Of a stretch of DNA of 64,000 nt, positions 50,101 through 60,955 are shown piece after piece (the first letter of the stretch is position 1; each line of letters opens with the position of its first letter). The notes under the pieces were generated by a model. The model did not search any database and had not been told where the DNA came from. It was given only the letters and a program-made list of their open reading frames with translations. This stretch comes from Misgurnus anguillicaudatus (taxonomy: Eukaryota; Chordata; Actinopteri; Cypriniformes; Cobitidae). The translations under genes and the position numbers were made by a program. The stretch covers positions 36,147,501 to 36,211,500 of the forward strand of contig NC_073352.2 of assembly GCF_027580225.2 (NCBI RefSeq), read 5' to 3'.

Positions 50101-53100
50101 GCTACCGGAAGCTAGTTAATAAAGTTAATAACATTTTAAATATGGATACTTCTACAACAACACCGCACGGATTACCCTCAGAAGACCTTTGTTTATCATC
50201 CTGGAGCCGTTTGGATTTAATTTGTGAAGGATGGACGCACTTTTTTGGACTTGAAGGTCGTGGACTATTGCTGGACCCCCAAACATTAAATTTAATAAAA
50301 AGAAAGATCTAAAATATTTTCTAAAATATCCGAAAATGTGTTTGTCTGAAAAACGATGGACATATGCAACTCGGACAGCTTGGGGGTGAGTAAATCATGG
50401 GTTTAATATCGTTTTTGGCCGAACTATCCCTTTAAGGATGTTTGTATGCATTAAATGCTTACCTTCACAGGATTATCATCTTTAGTTTCTATGGCCTCCA
50501 GCATCTTCACCACCCCCATTCCCTTTAGCACTTGGCCAAAGACCACGTGCTTCCCATCCAGGTGTGGCGTTGGAACGGTGGTTATAAAGAACTGCGAGCC
50601 ATTTGTGTTTGGGCCGGCGTTGGCCATGCTGAGAAGCCCCTCTTTGTCATGCTGGTGGGTGAAATAATAGAAGATGGCCAGCAATTCATTTACCAAGAAA
50701 AACAGAAAGTTTATCCACATCTCATTTGTGCCTTACAGCAGAAAATGGAATTTTTCATTTTTATACAAAAAGTCAAACAGGACAAAGTTTTTATTTATGT
50801 GTAACTTAGTGCTTTGTAACGTGGAGCTTTATTCGATGCACTGACGTCCACTGAAACAGGGTGCAGACATACACGGCCTAGAATCTGATGAGAAGCTGAA
50901 GCGTTGAATTATGTCAAAAAAATCATTGATCTGTATTGGCAGAAGTGAGGGACTTTATGTTTTGAATATAATATCTTCTAAATGCCAATTCTGTCAATGT
51001 GTTGGAGCACAATAGTTAGGGTAGATATTCCCTGAACCTAACTTATTCATACAAAATCCTTTAATTTTAATTTAATAGTTTTTTATTATTATTAGGAAAT
51101 TAAAATCAGGCAGATGTTTACCTTATAGTAAAAGTTTTCATCCTCAAATTTATCTCCATATATGCTCTCTCCTCCAGTTCCATTCTGATTAGAAAAATCT
51201 CCACCCTGGATCATAAATTTCTTGATGACTGAGGGATACAATATAGAAAACAAAATCATTTAAAGGTCACGTCCTTCCTGATCCTATTTTTCAAACTTTA
51301 GTTAGTGTGTAATGTTAAAGCATAAATAACAGTTCCTGTAAAATGATAAAGGTCAAAGTTCACTGCCAGGCAATATCTTTTCTTCAACAGAATTCCTCTT
51401 TCAATGCCTACAGCGAACGGCCGGTTTGGACTACAACCCTCTATTTCCTGCTTTAATGACGTCAGTACCACAGGAATACGTCAGTAGCCAGCTAAGCTAA
51501 CGGCAAGCTAAGCTGATATCGAATCACAACACACTAAACAAACTACACAATCAGAAGTCGTTACGTATTTCTGAAGGAGGGACTTCATAGAACAAGGAAG
51601 ACATCAGCCCGTTTTTAGGACAGTGAAAACAGCACTAGACAGACAAGTACATTGTGTGAAAAAAACTGTGTTTTTTTAGACGGGAAACATGAACACGTTG
51701 TATTGCGCACTATAAACAAAATCAAAGCTTAAAAAACAGAAAGAACGGGACCTTTAAAGCTACAGCCACATTTGAGAGTGACATGATTGTCAAGTATAGT
51801 AGTGAACACACACACAACCCAAGCAGTGGGACTAAACATGTCAATTTCACTTTTTAAAATAATCATTTTTGAGATTATTAGGATAGATTTTACTTTGTAT
51901 GCCAGGCACCACCCTTTACATGTTCAAGTAGTTTAAACTCTTAAATGTATTTTCAGTGTTTTTAATATGACCCTCAGACAGACTGATGTGATGATCTACA
52001 AATCTAATGCTGGATCCCAAACCGCCTACTTCCATACTATATAGTACGTAAAAAGCGCTACCTTACGTACTATATAGTATGGAAGTAGGCGGTTTGGGAT
52101 CCAGCATATGACTTCTTGATATTTTGAGATTTTCTATAATTAATCATGGCCAGCCTGTACGTTAGATTGTAAGTCTTGAAACAGAAGTTGATGTTACTCA
52201 CTGCGGTGAAATGGACAGCCCTTGTAATGCAGGGGTTTGCCTGTGCTGGTGCCAATCCCCTTTTCACCAGTACACAGAACCCGAAAATTCTCTGCCGTTT
52301 TAGGGACCACATCAGCAAAGAGCTCGAACACTATACGGCCAACTGAAAGAAAATGAGCAATAAACAAACTTGTGAGAGCAAATGATGAATTGATTTAAGT
52401 GTGTATGGTTTTTCCGTGTAATGCCATATAATTTAAGCTTCAGTGAATGCTTGTGAACATGCAGTTTATGTTCTTTATGTATTTGACAGATTCTTTTATC
52501 AAAAGCTACACATAAGATAAAATGACAAGCTGTCACATTTTTTCATAGGCGTAAGTCAGGCTAAGCAGAGCTACACACCGTCTACGGCATAGCTACGGCT
52601 ACCAACTTCACTTCAGAGTTAACTACTTCAACTTTAATTATTATTTACAAAATGGCAAAAAAAGCTCTGTGACATGAGGATCCAAACTTATGAGCTATTT
52701 CTTTAATCATCTATTCAAATCCTCGTAGTTTAAACAAGGGTTCCTCCGATCGATCGGCTGCAGATCGATATTGGTCGATCATCGCATTAAATTACTTGAT
52801 TGGTACTCGCTAAATTTGGGACCATTGTTACACAGCATGAGCATTTTTACAACCAGTTGCTCATGTGCGACCTGACCTCATATTAGTTACCTATATTCAC
52901 CATCCCCTCGGTGGATGTACCACCACAAATAAACTGTGGGAAACACTGTAGTGCACTATGTAGGGGATATGATTTAGATTCAGTGTAAATATGCTTTCTA
53001 TTTGCGTGAATAAAGTCAGATATCACGTCAGTCAGTACGTTTACATGGACAATCCTAATTCGATACTAACTTGATTAAAACGATACTAATATTAAAAAAC

Positions 53101-54070
53101 TACCATGTAAACAGAGGTATTTGGTTAGCATAATCTGTCTAGTCATAATTATGTAATGAATTAAAACAAATACTACAGGTTTAGTGTTGTAACTCTACAG
53201 GACCAGGAATAACCACCCTGCACTCATTTTTGTTGTTGTTGTTGTCAGGAATTTAATTTATGCCGTTTTATAAAAGAAGGCAGAGTAGGGAGTGTTGTGA
53301 CAGGTAGGACTCCAAATGTAAGATTTTACCACCAGTATTACTATTTAATCATAGATGTGTGATATTGTCCCAAGAAATCTAAGAATATCAATGTTTCCTT
53401 TCACTGGCTTTCAGTTTTTTTCCTGTTAAAATAAGATATTAATTGTAAAAACTGACTTTATTATATTACCATGATCCTGATATAATGAATTTAATGAAAA
53501 CACGAATTATTTAATTATAAATATCGTATTATGTTGTTTATTGCTTAATGATTTTTTTTTTTTGACGTATAGCATTACAAATAATTAACTACATCTGAAG
53601 CTTTCAATAAATTAAAAACGAAACATCTCAAACTAAATATGGTACAAACTGACAAATGAAAGAAAAATATTTAATTATGTCTGTGCAGAAATTTGTGCTG
53701 TTTCTGGTATTATCATTTCAGAACTAAGTTAACTATACCTTACTTAGCCAAATGTATGGTCAACATAACGAAACGCGATATCGAGTAAATAAAAATAAAC
53801 TGCAAAAGCAACAACATTAAAATAAATGTTAAAATGAAAGCACCTAAAATACTTTTGTACATCTTTAAATAAAGTTCAGTAGATTTGTTAATGTGTGTCT
53901 TGTACAGGCGATAGCAGCACACGGTGCACCAGCATGCAGCCATGCGCCTTTATTTGTAGGCTAATGAAAATTAAAAGATCCGCACCTCTTTCTCCACCGA
54001 TATCTACATCAAAAAAAACCCGAGGGTTGTCGGGGTTTCCAGGCTTGTCCACGGGTGCTGGGTTTGTCAT
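41156..54070 (-). CDS. ppid: Peptidyl-prolyl cis-trans isomerase D (cyclophilin 40)
   Basis: A cytosolic prolyl isomerase and Hsp90 co-chaperone. Ten coding exons on the minus strand, in transcript order: 53986-54070 (ATG at 54070), 52202-52342, 51122-51228, 50463-50651, 47580-47702, 47334-47440, 46757-46910, 46391-46477, 43603-43645, 41156-41244 (TAA). They sum to 1125 bases, 374 codons plus stop, close to the about 370 residues usual for the family. Phases agree and splice sites are GT-AG. Residues about 15-180 form the cyclophilin domain, with GCPFHR (catalytic Arg), [16 protein letters not shown] and [10 protein letters not shown]. The His in PTPHLDGKH sits where cyclophilin A has the Trp of the cyclosporin site, as is normal for Cyp40. 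A linker ([12 protein letters not shown]) leads to TPR repeats, e.g. [23 protein letters not shown] and [14 protein letters not shown]. The tail is a charged Lys/Glu helix ending IYAKMFA. No break was seen. Confidence 0.97.
41885..42673. mobile_element. Repeat element interrupted by a nested insertion (ppid intron 9)
   Basis: The outer ends AGGGGTGTCCAAAGTCGGTC and GGATTGGACATCCCTG frame a short repeat. An uninterrupted relative lies at 47113-47309. Comparing the two shows that the copy here is split after GCCTAGTAA by a 614 bp element. Confidence 0.75.
41983..42596. mobile_element. PIF/Harbinger-like MITE nested in the previous repeat
   Basis: The termini TGCTGCGTTCCAGAGCCCAT and ATGGGCTCTGGAACGCAACA are inverted, and TAA flanks both sides (41980-41982 and 42597-42599). 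A 3 bp TAA duplication is typical of PIF/Harbinger elements. The small ORF at 42142 has no transposase motif. Confidence 0.65.
43965..44520. mobile_element. Tc1-like transposon remnant (ppid intron 8)
   Basis: The left end ACAGTTGTGGACAAAATTATT is typical of a fish Tc1-like family. The following text, including CCAAACAACTTGTGGTGATGG, resembles its degraded interior. The right end is weak and no transposase frame survives. Confidence 0.5.
44585..46075. repeat. Composite fold-back block in ppid intron 8
   Basis: GCTCGTTTACATGCACACAA near 44584 pairs with GTGCATGTAAACGTGG near 46052. It contains repeated AATCGCA(T/G)TA boxes and, at 45600-45870, a degenerate run of ACGTCTTGCAGATGT-like units. 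No coding potential was recognised. Confidence 0.5.
47113..47309. repeat. Uninterrupted copy of the 41.9 kb repeat (ppid intron 6)
   Basis: AAAGTCGGTCCTGGAGGGCC to GGCCCTCCAGGAGCAGAAGT, about 197 bp, matches both halves of the repeat split at 41983-42596. Confidence 0.7.
48781..49232. repeat. Fold-back element in ppid intron 4
   Basis: CTTGTTCACACTATGAGTCC and TGATTTTGGTGCATATCCGA near 48800-48848 recur inverted at 49185-49232 (TGCACCAAAATCGG, CAGTGTGAACATGG). No ORF of interest. Confidence 0.6.
49603..50435. mobile_element. TTAA-flanked long palindromic MITE (833 bp) in ppid intron 4
   Basis: The ends TTAAAGGGATAGTTCGGCC and GGCCGAACTATCCCTTTAA are exact inverted repeats within TTAA sites, as in piggyBac/Kolobok-type elements. 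Complementarity extends about 340 bases per arm, including AACTTTATTAACTAGCTTCC near 49912 and its mirror near 50105. Thirteen C residues precede the left end. The ORFs inside are products of the palindrome. Confidence 0.8.
52007..52107. repeat. Perfect 45 bp inverted repeat hairpin in ppid intron 2
   Basis: Arms 52007-52051 and 52063-52107 are exact complements around an 11-base loop. They begin ATGCTGGATCCCAAACCG. It is either a minimal MITE or, if transcribed within the ppid intron, a very stable RNA hairpin. Confidence 0.85.
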
Positions 54071-54396
54071 TTTCTTTGATTATAACTGTAAGAAGGTTCG
54101 CTATGCTAGACGGGTAGCTGGAATATTCTTCACGCGTGCTCAACAACATGTAGCGTTGGGCAGTCCGATCGGAGGATGACAACAAAGTACAGCGAGGGCT
54201 GTGCTTTCGATTCGCTCTCGCGATACATTGATGTCATACACCGACCAGTCTGCGCAGCGCTGAATGGAATTGAACACGCCTTTTGGAGGCACAGTAAACT
54301 TGTAAATGGTTTGTAATTTAGTATGTAGCGCCCTCTGGTGTGCGGGAAAATGCTAGGTTGGTGACAGAAGAGAGCATGTATGTATCGCTGCAGCCC

Positions 54397-54500
54397 GGAG
54401 ACTGCAAGTGGGAGGAGCTTACGCCGCAAGTGGGAGGAGCTAACGCCGCAAGTGGGAGGGATTTCAGAAATGTGCAAGTAGGAGGAGTTTACGCCGCAAA
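54397..54500 (+). repeat. Minisatellite upstream of ppid (unit about 22 bp)
   Basis: About four copies of GCAAGTGGGAGGAGCTTACGCC with variants lie 330-430 bases upstream of the ppid start codon. Related units occur inverted at 58478-58530, upstream of the F-box-like gene. Confidence 0.7.
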
Positions 54501-55049
54501 TGGGACGGCGGTGAATGAGAATGACAGGAAGTAGCGACAGTAATGAAAATAAACGATCAAATATCACGTTCCTCATCATGGTCTGATTTCTTACAGCTTT
54601 GTTATTATTGTGTGTGTCCAATACCACTCACTGTCAATGATAAGGTCACGTTTTACACCTTTTTTACACTTAAAGTGATGGCGTTTTAAATTCATCAGGC
54701 TGTAGGCCTTATTCAAACACATTTCTGAAGCTCCATATATCAATATTAAGTAAATGAACATATGAAAATGTGATGCAACTGGACTTAGTGAAGTGAATGT
54801 GTAAATACATGAAAAACATGTGGCTAATGTAAAATAAAGTTACCATCCATATTTACTGCATTTTTTTTAAAAATAGCAGACTAATGTTTTTCTGAACGTG
54901 TTACACTAAACACTTAAAATTTAGTCTTTTATTATTAAATTTATTATTTTATTAAAATGTATTATTTTAATATGATTTCATTATTATATATTATGTATCT
55001 GTATTATTATTCTTTATATTCATAATCAGTTGTGTTATCTTATGGAGTG

Positions 55050-55484
55050 TTAAATGCCTGTGTTTGAATGCATGAGACTATAGATAGTATGGATCACATG
55101 TCAGGGGATTGAAAGAGGGTAATACGTTCTGATAATGACATGTCAGATGTGTACAGTTTGCAAAGCACCACAGAAGTATACACTAAGAATAGTATCTTAA
55201 TATAGGAGTGGACTGTGCCATGTGTTAGCATGACATATATGTTCTATATTTGAGATGCTTAAGCAACATGTTTTTCTACCTAACAAGGAAGTCTTTCTGT
55301 GATGTATAAAAGCTCAAACCTTACTGTACCACCCCAGAGAAACTGAGGGATGACGGGGTGAAAGGAAGGAGAATCAAAGAAATGTATAGGCTGTCATAAA
55401 TAGAACATCTTTACTGGTTTCTCTCCTGACATATATATATATATTAAAGATTTTTTCTTGGCAAGACAATTGGTGTCCGGACCC
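55050..55484 (+). mobile_element. Possible solo LTR with primer-binding-like site
   Basis: A block with an internal TATA-like TGTATAAAAG (about 55300), a late ATTAAAG polyadenylation-like signal and an end in CA (55468) is followed by TGGTGTCCGGACCC (55471-55484), which has the form of a tRNA primer-binding site. The left boundary (a TG near 55050) is a guess. No gag or pol sequence follows. It may be a solo or truncated LTR of an old retroelement. Confidence 0.4.
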
Positions 55485-55645
55485 GCGAATCAAATAATAA
55501 AGGGGAAAAGGCTTAATTCCAAGTCTACATACACATATATTACATTTAAATTATTTTTTCAATGAATAAAATCATGTACAAGTCACTCAGAATTGTTTGC
55601 AAAAGTGTTTGTTTTATTTTATTATTTTTAGTCTTTGTAAGGAAA

Positions 55646-58073
55646 CTATATCAGCTCACTAGAACTGATCTGCATGCAGTCAAATCTGCAAAATCCAGGA
55701 TGGAAGGTTTTTGAATAAATGCCCTGGAGTTCATCTCGCTTTCCCTTCCCAGCATAACCTGATGGATACACAAGAAGCACAATATGAACTAGGGTTTATA
55801 GTTGACAGTGAACATTTACAAACATTAGGAATAATTTCTCATTTATGTAGGTCCATGCCATGCAAGTGAATGGTGTCCAGAACTTTTAAACTCCAAGGGA
55901 TGATATAAGTAAATTAGATTTTTAGTTTTCCTTTAGACTAACAACTAGTTTTTTCATCACCAATTTACACAAAAAGTACCAGGTGTGCAGCAAACACGTG
56001 GAGAATGAGTACATCTTCCAGAAGAGCTGTTTGTAGTGAGATGACTTTTTTCCAGCATGTAACACCTGAGGTGAAAAAAATTCACATAACATTTAACATT
56101 ATCAATGATGTTCTTGTTATGCATTTTATTTTTTAATGTCAATATTTACTTTCTAGCCATAAGAAGTGTGCCTGATTCTTGAACTTGTCATCCCCAACTA
56201 TGTCCCTGAACCTTGAGCAAGCCAATGACAGGGTCATGTAGGCAGCATCTTCTTCTTGAAGAACAACTTCAAGCAGTATGTTCTTCAGCAACGCTCCTGA
56301 TAACTGAAAAGTTAGCACAGGCCGTTAAATTTTTTTTAAAAAGCACATTATATAACATTCCACTACCTTGAAGATGAAGCATGATGGACGGTCATCATCT
56401 TTTAACAGTTTATCCTTAAAGAAAAATATAAGTGGATTAAAATTGTTCTATGATACACATTTTAAATCATCATTGCAATTGATTATGCAAAACAGAGGGC
56501 ACAACTGGGGTTTGGTCTGCTGAAATGAATTATAGTTACATAATTTGAAACCCAGCAAAGTATATGTATTTTGTTTTATAGCAAAGTTCTTACTTTCATA
56601 TGCAAGTTCAGTTTTTTTCTTCCCCTAGGTTTCAGGGAGTGCAGAGCATTCTTCTTCTTCTTCTGAAAGAGAATTAGAATAAAAACGTGATAAAATTATC
56701 CATTAATTTTTTATTTGACAAAAATATCAGCAAAATATAAAAAGCTGACAATACCAGCTACAACAGCTCATTTTCTCTTTCTCCCATGTCTTCCACAATT
56801 TGATTGTCATGCAACAAAAACAAATAAAGTAAGAAATAGAACAAGTTCAATATCAAAATTAATTAAATGCAAGGATGCATTACATTGATTACAAATTACA
56901 GTAAAGACTTTTGTAAATATAGAAACAATCCAATTAATGGTCCAATTTTAAATTATTCACCAATGAATACAACAACATTTCAAAATCTTGCCAACCCCTA
57001 ATAGTATTAAGAAAAGCTATTAAAGGAGTTTGATAGAGCAAGTAGTGTTTACACCTGCTGATTTTTATCATCACTGAAACACTCTTTTCACTCAAAGTGT
57101 CTGCAGAATATCTTTTTACTGAAATAGTGTTATGAGCGAGTCACTAAATCATTCCGTTCCATGTCTTCCCAAAACAGTTTACAGACTGAACAAGATTTTT
57201 TTCACTTCTTTAAGAGTTTCTTAAAACACCACGTTAAAAGTACAGCTAATTTTTTCACACTTACTTAATTTTCAAGCAAGATGGCACACCACCATTTTCT
57301 ATGTTCTTCATGTTTAGCTGTGTACATAAAGTAATGAATTAGTACAATTTTCAATTATATTAAAATGCATATAGCTACAAAAATAAATACTTACTTCAGT
57401 GAAGTCAAACTTCTGTCCCAGAATAACATACAGTGCATACTATAATACGGTATGGAAAGACACACCAAAAAAAGTTAAATGGTAACAGCAATTGATTACA
57501 CCTCGATGTTCCTCATTTACAGTACGTACTTGCCATCAAGACAAACACTCCAGTTATTTGACAGCCTTTGTCCTGCATTGTCCTAGTAATGAAATCAGAC
57601 ACACCATTATTAATTGATGTTATAAACACACAACAACTTGTAAATTAAGAACTTTATACATTACAGCAGAAGCTGTGATCATAGTCATGTGGAACATCAA
57701 AAAATATCTTTTACTGATAAGTGAACCTAAAACACAATAACATGCGTTTCACAATTATTTCACTGATGGTTATGAGTAATACATTTTATAAAATAATTAT
57801 GATATTAAAACAAATGTTTCAATTACATTACATTACATAACATTATGGATTACGCAGAAAAAAAGCATAACTACAATGAAAACTTTTAAAAATTAAAAGT
57901 TTTAAAAGAATTGCATGCATTGTACAATTAAATTAGGAGTTGTAACGTTATTGTAATATCAAATCCATTTATAAAACGTTTAAGACATTTACAATTTGAA
58001 AATCAATGCAGACCTAAAACGTACAAAAACTACACAACCACAATACCTTATTATTATGGTCTTCAGAATCCAT
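55646..58073 (-). CDS. Unrecognised multi-exon gene with F-box-like segment, possibly broken
   Basis: Exons in transcript order: 58047-58073 (MDSEDHNNK), 57660-57726, 57534-57572 (or 57530-57582), 57395-57439 (YALYVILGQKFDFTE), 57265-57317 (NMKNIENGGVPSCLKI), 56594-56662 (KKKKNALHSLKPRGRKK), 56367-56414 (KLLKDDDRPSCFIFK), 56150-56303, 55969-56065, 55646-55758 (TAG). The 56150-56303 exon reads LLKNILLEVV, then YMTLSLACSRFRDIVGDDKF, the shape of an F-box (Leu-rich helix, then L-S-L-x-C-x-R-F/W-R-D-I-V). The last exon reads YAGKGKRDELQGIYSKTF. Most junctions keep phase. Three need a one-base change: T6 in exon 2, the end of exon 5, and A6 near 56050. It may be a recent pseudogene, or homopolymer errors may be present. 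If functional, an E3-ligase adaptor role would be a guess. About 235 residues. Confidence 0.55.
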
Positions 58074-58799
58074 AATCTGGAGAGCAAATTGTAGAAATGG
58101 AATGCAGAAAAGATTTTGTCATCCACGTTACAGATTTTGTAATTTGTGTGCTAATAAAAAACTACAGAAATGTATCTGGATACACTTTACCCTTATCTTT
58201 TTTAATACATCAAGACTAAAAACAGCGTACAAACGCCATTATAAAATGGTCTTCTTCAGAACTTATAATGCTTTTTTACAAAACTAAAAACTGTAAAGCA
58301 AGCTTACACCTTCATTTCAACAATACGCTAACATGTGAAAGCGGGTTTCTTCTTTGTTTTCTGATCGATCGCAACAAAACTTACACATTAGCGCCACCAA
58401 CTGTGGAGCATAAACCAATAGCTGCTACAGGTGATATAAATAAACCAATCAAAATCCTCTGGAAGTTTGTACAGCCCACTTGCGGGTAAAGCTCCACCCA
58501 CTTGCTGCTAACCCTCCCATTAGCAGCTGGCTCCGACCTCCGTTTATACCCATCTCGAAGAGAGTGGAGAAAACCAGAAAAGTAATGACGTAGAAAAGCT
58601 CGTTTGTGTCCGTGTATATTTTTGGACTTATTTTCTTGAACCCAAAATGACATGTTATTATTGTGCAATGTTCCAGGGGTGTATTCCAGAAAGGGTTAGG
58701 GTTAACTTACCCAAAACTTGCGTTCTTAGGCTAGGCCTACCCAGCAAACACAGAACGTTCCACTAGCGTTAGTTTTTAGTTATTAGTAATTTGGAAACC

Positions 58800-59170
58800 A
58801 AATTAAAAGTTATAGGGGCGGTTTCCCCGGACAGGGATTATCTTAAGCCAGGACTAGGCCTTGGTTTAATTAGGAAATATAACTAGTTTTAACAAACATG
58901 CAGGGCCGCATTAACCATAGGGCTAGGCGGGGCTAAAGCCCCGGGGCCCGAACAAGTAGGGGGCCCGTGATTGGCTGTGAAGCAGATTGACTGCTACTAG
59001 ACATCTGATTGCCAAAGCCTTACCACGCCCCCTACAAATTAGGTTTTCGCCGCCAGCCGCAGCACGCGCTTTTGAAGAAGCGCTGAGAGCGGAGAAGCGC
59101 CCGACGTCATTCGCGTCGGGCGCATTGTCCAATCGAATGAGGGGAGAGGCAAGCCTTACGTTGTGGTAAG
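58800..59170. repeat. Truncated MITE and hAT-like fragment upstream of the F-box-like gene
   Basis: GCGGTTTCCCCGGACAGGGA at 58818 is a half copy of the 39.2 kb MITE. It breaks near 58902 into AGGGCCGCATTAACC-type sequence, which resembles a hAT end. The region is GC-rich with overlapping spurious ORFs on both strands. Confidence 0.45.
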
Positions 59171-59504
59171 GGAACTTATTAACTTATTATGATGATACCG
59201 CCCCTTCATCTGCGCTATCCAACCATGATGCTTCCTCGAGTGCGATAGACAGAGAGAAAGAATGACTGACAGCACGACGCGTTTGTCAAACACAAACAGG
59301 AGCCTACAATCTTATAACTTGTAGTTTTAATAATCTTTCTAAAGATTGAATTAACGTTCTAAAGGATTAACGTTACCTTAGTGCAACAAAGAGAGAGCGA
59401 GTGAGCGAACGAACGAGAGAGAGAGAGCAACGCGACGGTTCGCTTTCAAGTAAGTTATGTTGTTTAATATGTTTCTCTGAAGTTTATATGAATGAACACG
59501 AGGA

Positions 59505-60235
59505 TTAAAGCCTAGTTTATGGTCGCCGCGTCCGCAAGAGCGCGTTGGTGCGCGCGGCAAAAATGACGTCAACGCGGAGTGGGCGGTCGCGCGCGTTGGG
59601 TGCGCGAGGCCCCATTTCGCGTGGCGCTGTGCACGGCATTTTTTGTAACTTTCCGCGCGGCTCCGCATCCGAAAATGACCGAACTCGAGGCGATTCTGTC
59701 CGAGCAGGCAAGCCTGTGACGTATCTCTTTGATAAATCCAAGCAAAACAATGTATATATTTATCTGACACTCTGGAAGTAAAGTATGGAAACTTTGCAGT
59801 TTAAAACACGAATTATTTTACATGAATCAGAATGTTTGGCTTATATTTGTATTGAATGAACCACTGGATGAGGAATAAAATATAAACCCTAAGATGTCTG
59901 TACTGTTTGTTTAGTAAAAACGTTAATGAAATGATAATGTTTAATAAAGACATATTTAAAAGATTGTTGTTTTATTCATGTTCTCATATTTATATATATC
60001 AAACTCTAATGTTAAAAGCAGTAAGGTTGTTCCAGCGGACGACTTCTTCTATCCTCTTCTTTGTGTTTGTTTTTGACTTTATTGCTCGCGTCGCCGCCTG
60101 GTGGTTAAAAAAATAGTGCAACGGCGAGCGCGTTAACTATAAACGCCTCGTCCGTTTGGTGAGACGCGCGCGCGATCCGCGGAGGCTTGCGTTGCGGACC
60201 AAAGCGCGAGTATAACCAGCCCTTAAAGCACTGCA
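59505..60235. repeat. CpG-rich fold-back region
   Basis: TAAAGCCTAGTTTATGGTCG with following GCGTCCGC and GCGCG runs is weakly mirrored at 60150-60235 (GCGTTGCGGACC, GCGAGTATAACCAGCCCTTA). It is probably an old fold-back element rather than a promoter island, since no exon follows. Confidence 0.4.
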
Positions 60236-60239
60236 CGAG

Positions 60240-60955
60240 ACAGAGTGAGCGAACAACGCGTATTCACTATCATACACAATAATTAAACATGTTGTTTAAT
60301 GTTTCTCTCAAGTTTCAAATGAATACGAGGAGTTACAAGATAGATGAGAGACTGACAGAAACGCGAATGTGTTCAATATGTGTACACAATAAACTTAAAC
60401 ATGTCATTTGATCTGTTTCTATAAAGTTTAAGCATTAAACGTGTTGTTTTATTACAGATCATTTAAATGTGCATGTGGTTTGGTCAAAAAGTAAACTTCT
60501 GAGTGTTTGTGAAAGTGTATTTTATTGTAACATGCTGAAAATCATTGTGCCCGTTTAAAACACTATGAGACCTTAAAGTTTTTATTTTTATTCCGCAATG
60601 TTCCCCATCTGCTGATTAGCATGTATTTAGTATGCATAAAACAGATAATTGACTTTTTAAACTTGTTCAAATATATAATGCTTAACATCGCTCACTAACT
60701 TCTTTTGTGAGAGAATCTCCCTCGATGCTCTGTCTACAGCGCCAGCGCTTGAGACTCCGCCCACCTGAGCAGCTCGTTTGGATTTAAAGGGATACACACA
60801 AAAACGGTGCATTATTGCTCAGACCCATAAAGTGCCTAATTTAACATGCCACAATAAATTACCTATATGGTATTTTGAGCTAAAACTTCACATATGTACT
60901 CTAGGGACATCAAAGATTTATTTAATATCTTAAAAACGTCTTCTGGAATGTCCCC
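60240..60955. other. Repeat-derived intergenic block, no gene
   Basis: AT-rich. The last 190 bases (TTTAAAGGGATACACACAAA to GGAATGTCCCCTTTAA) look like a TTTAA-ended repeat into which the L2 fragment is joined. No ORF of interest. Confidence 0.4.

Noticed and set aside
49752..50312. Similar ORFs on both strands
   Set aside because: Produced by the inverted arms of the TTAA element.
54130..54627. 165-residue ORF on the minus strand upstream of ppid
   Set aside because: It reads through the minisatellite and has no recognisable domain; its repeats (CGVSSSHLR-like) come from the 22 bp unit.
59378..59781. Overlapping ORFs of 130, 77 and 78 residues
   Set aside because: They lie in a CpG-rich fold-back repeat, open on both strands through GC bias, without domain or splice support.
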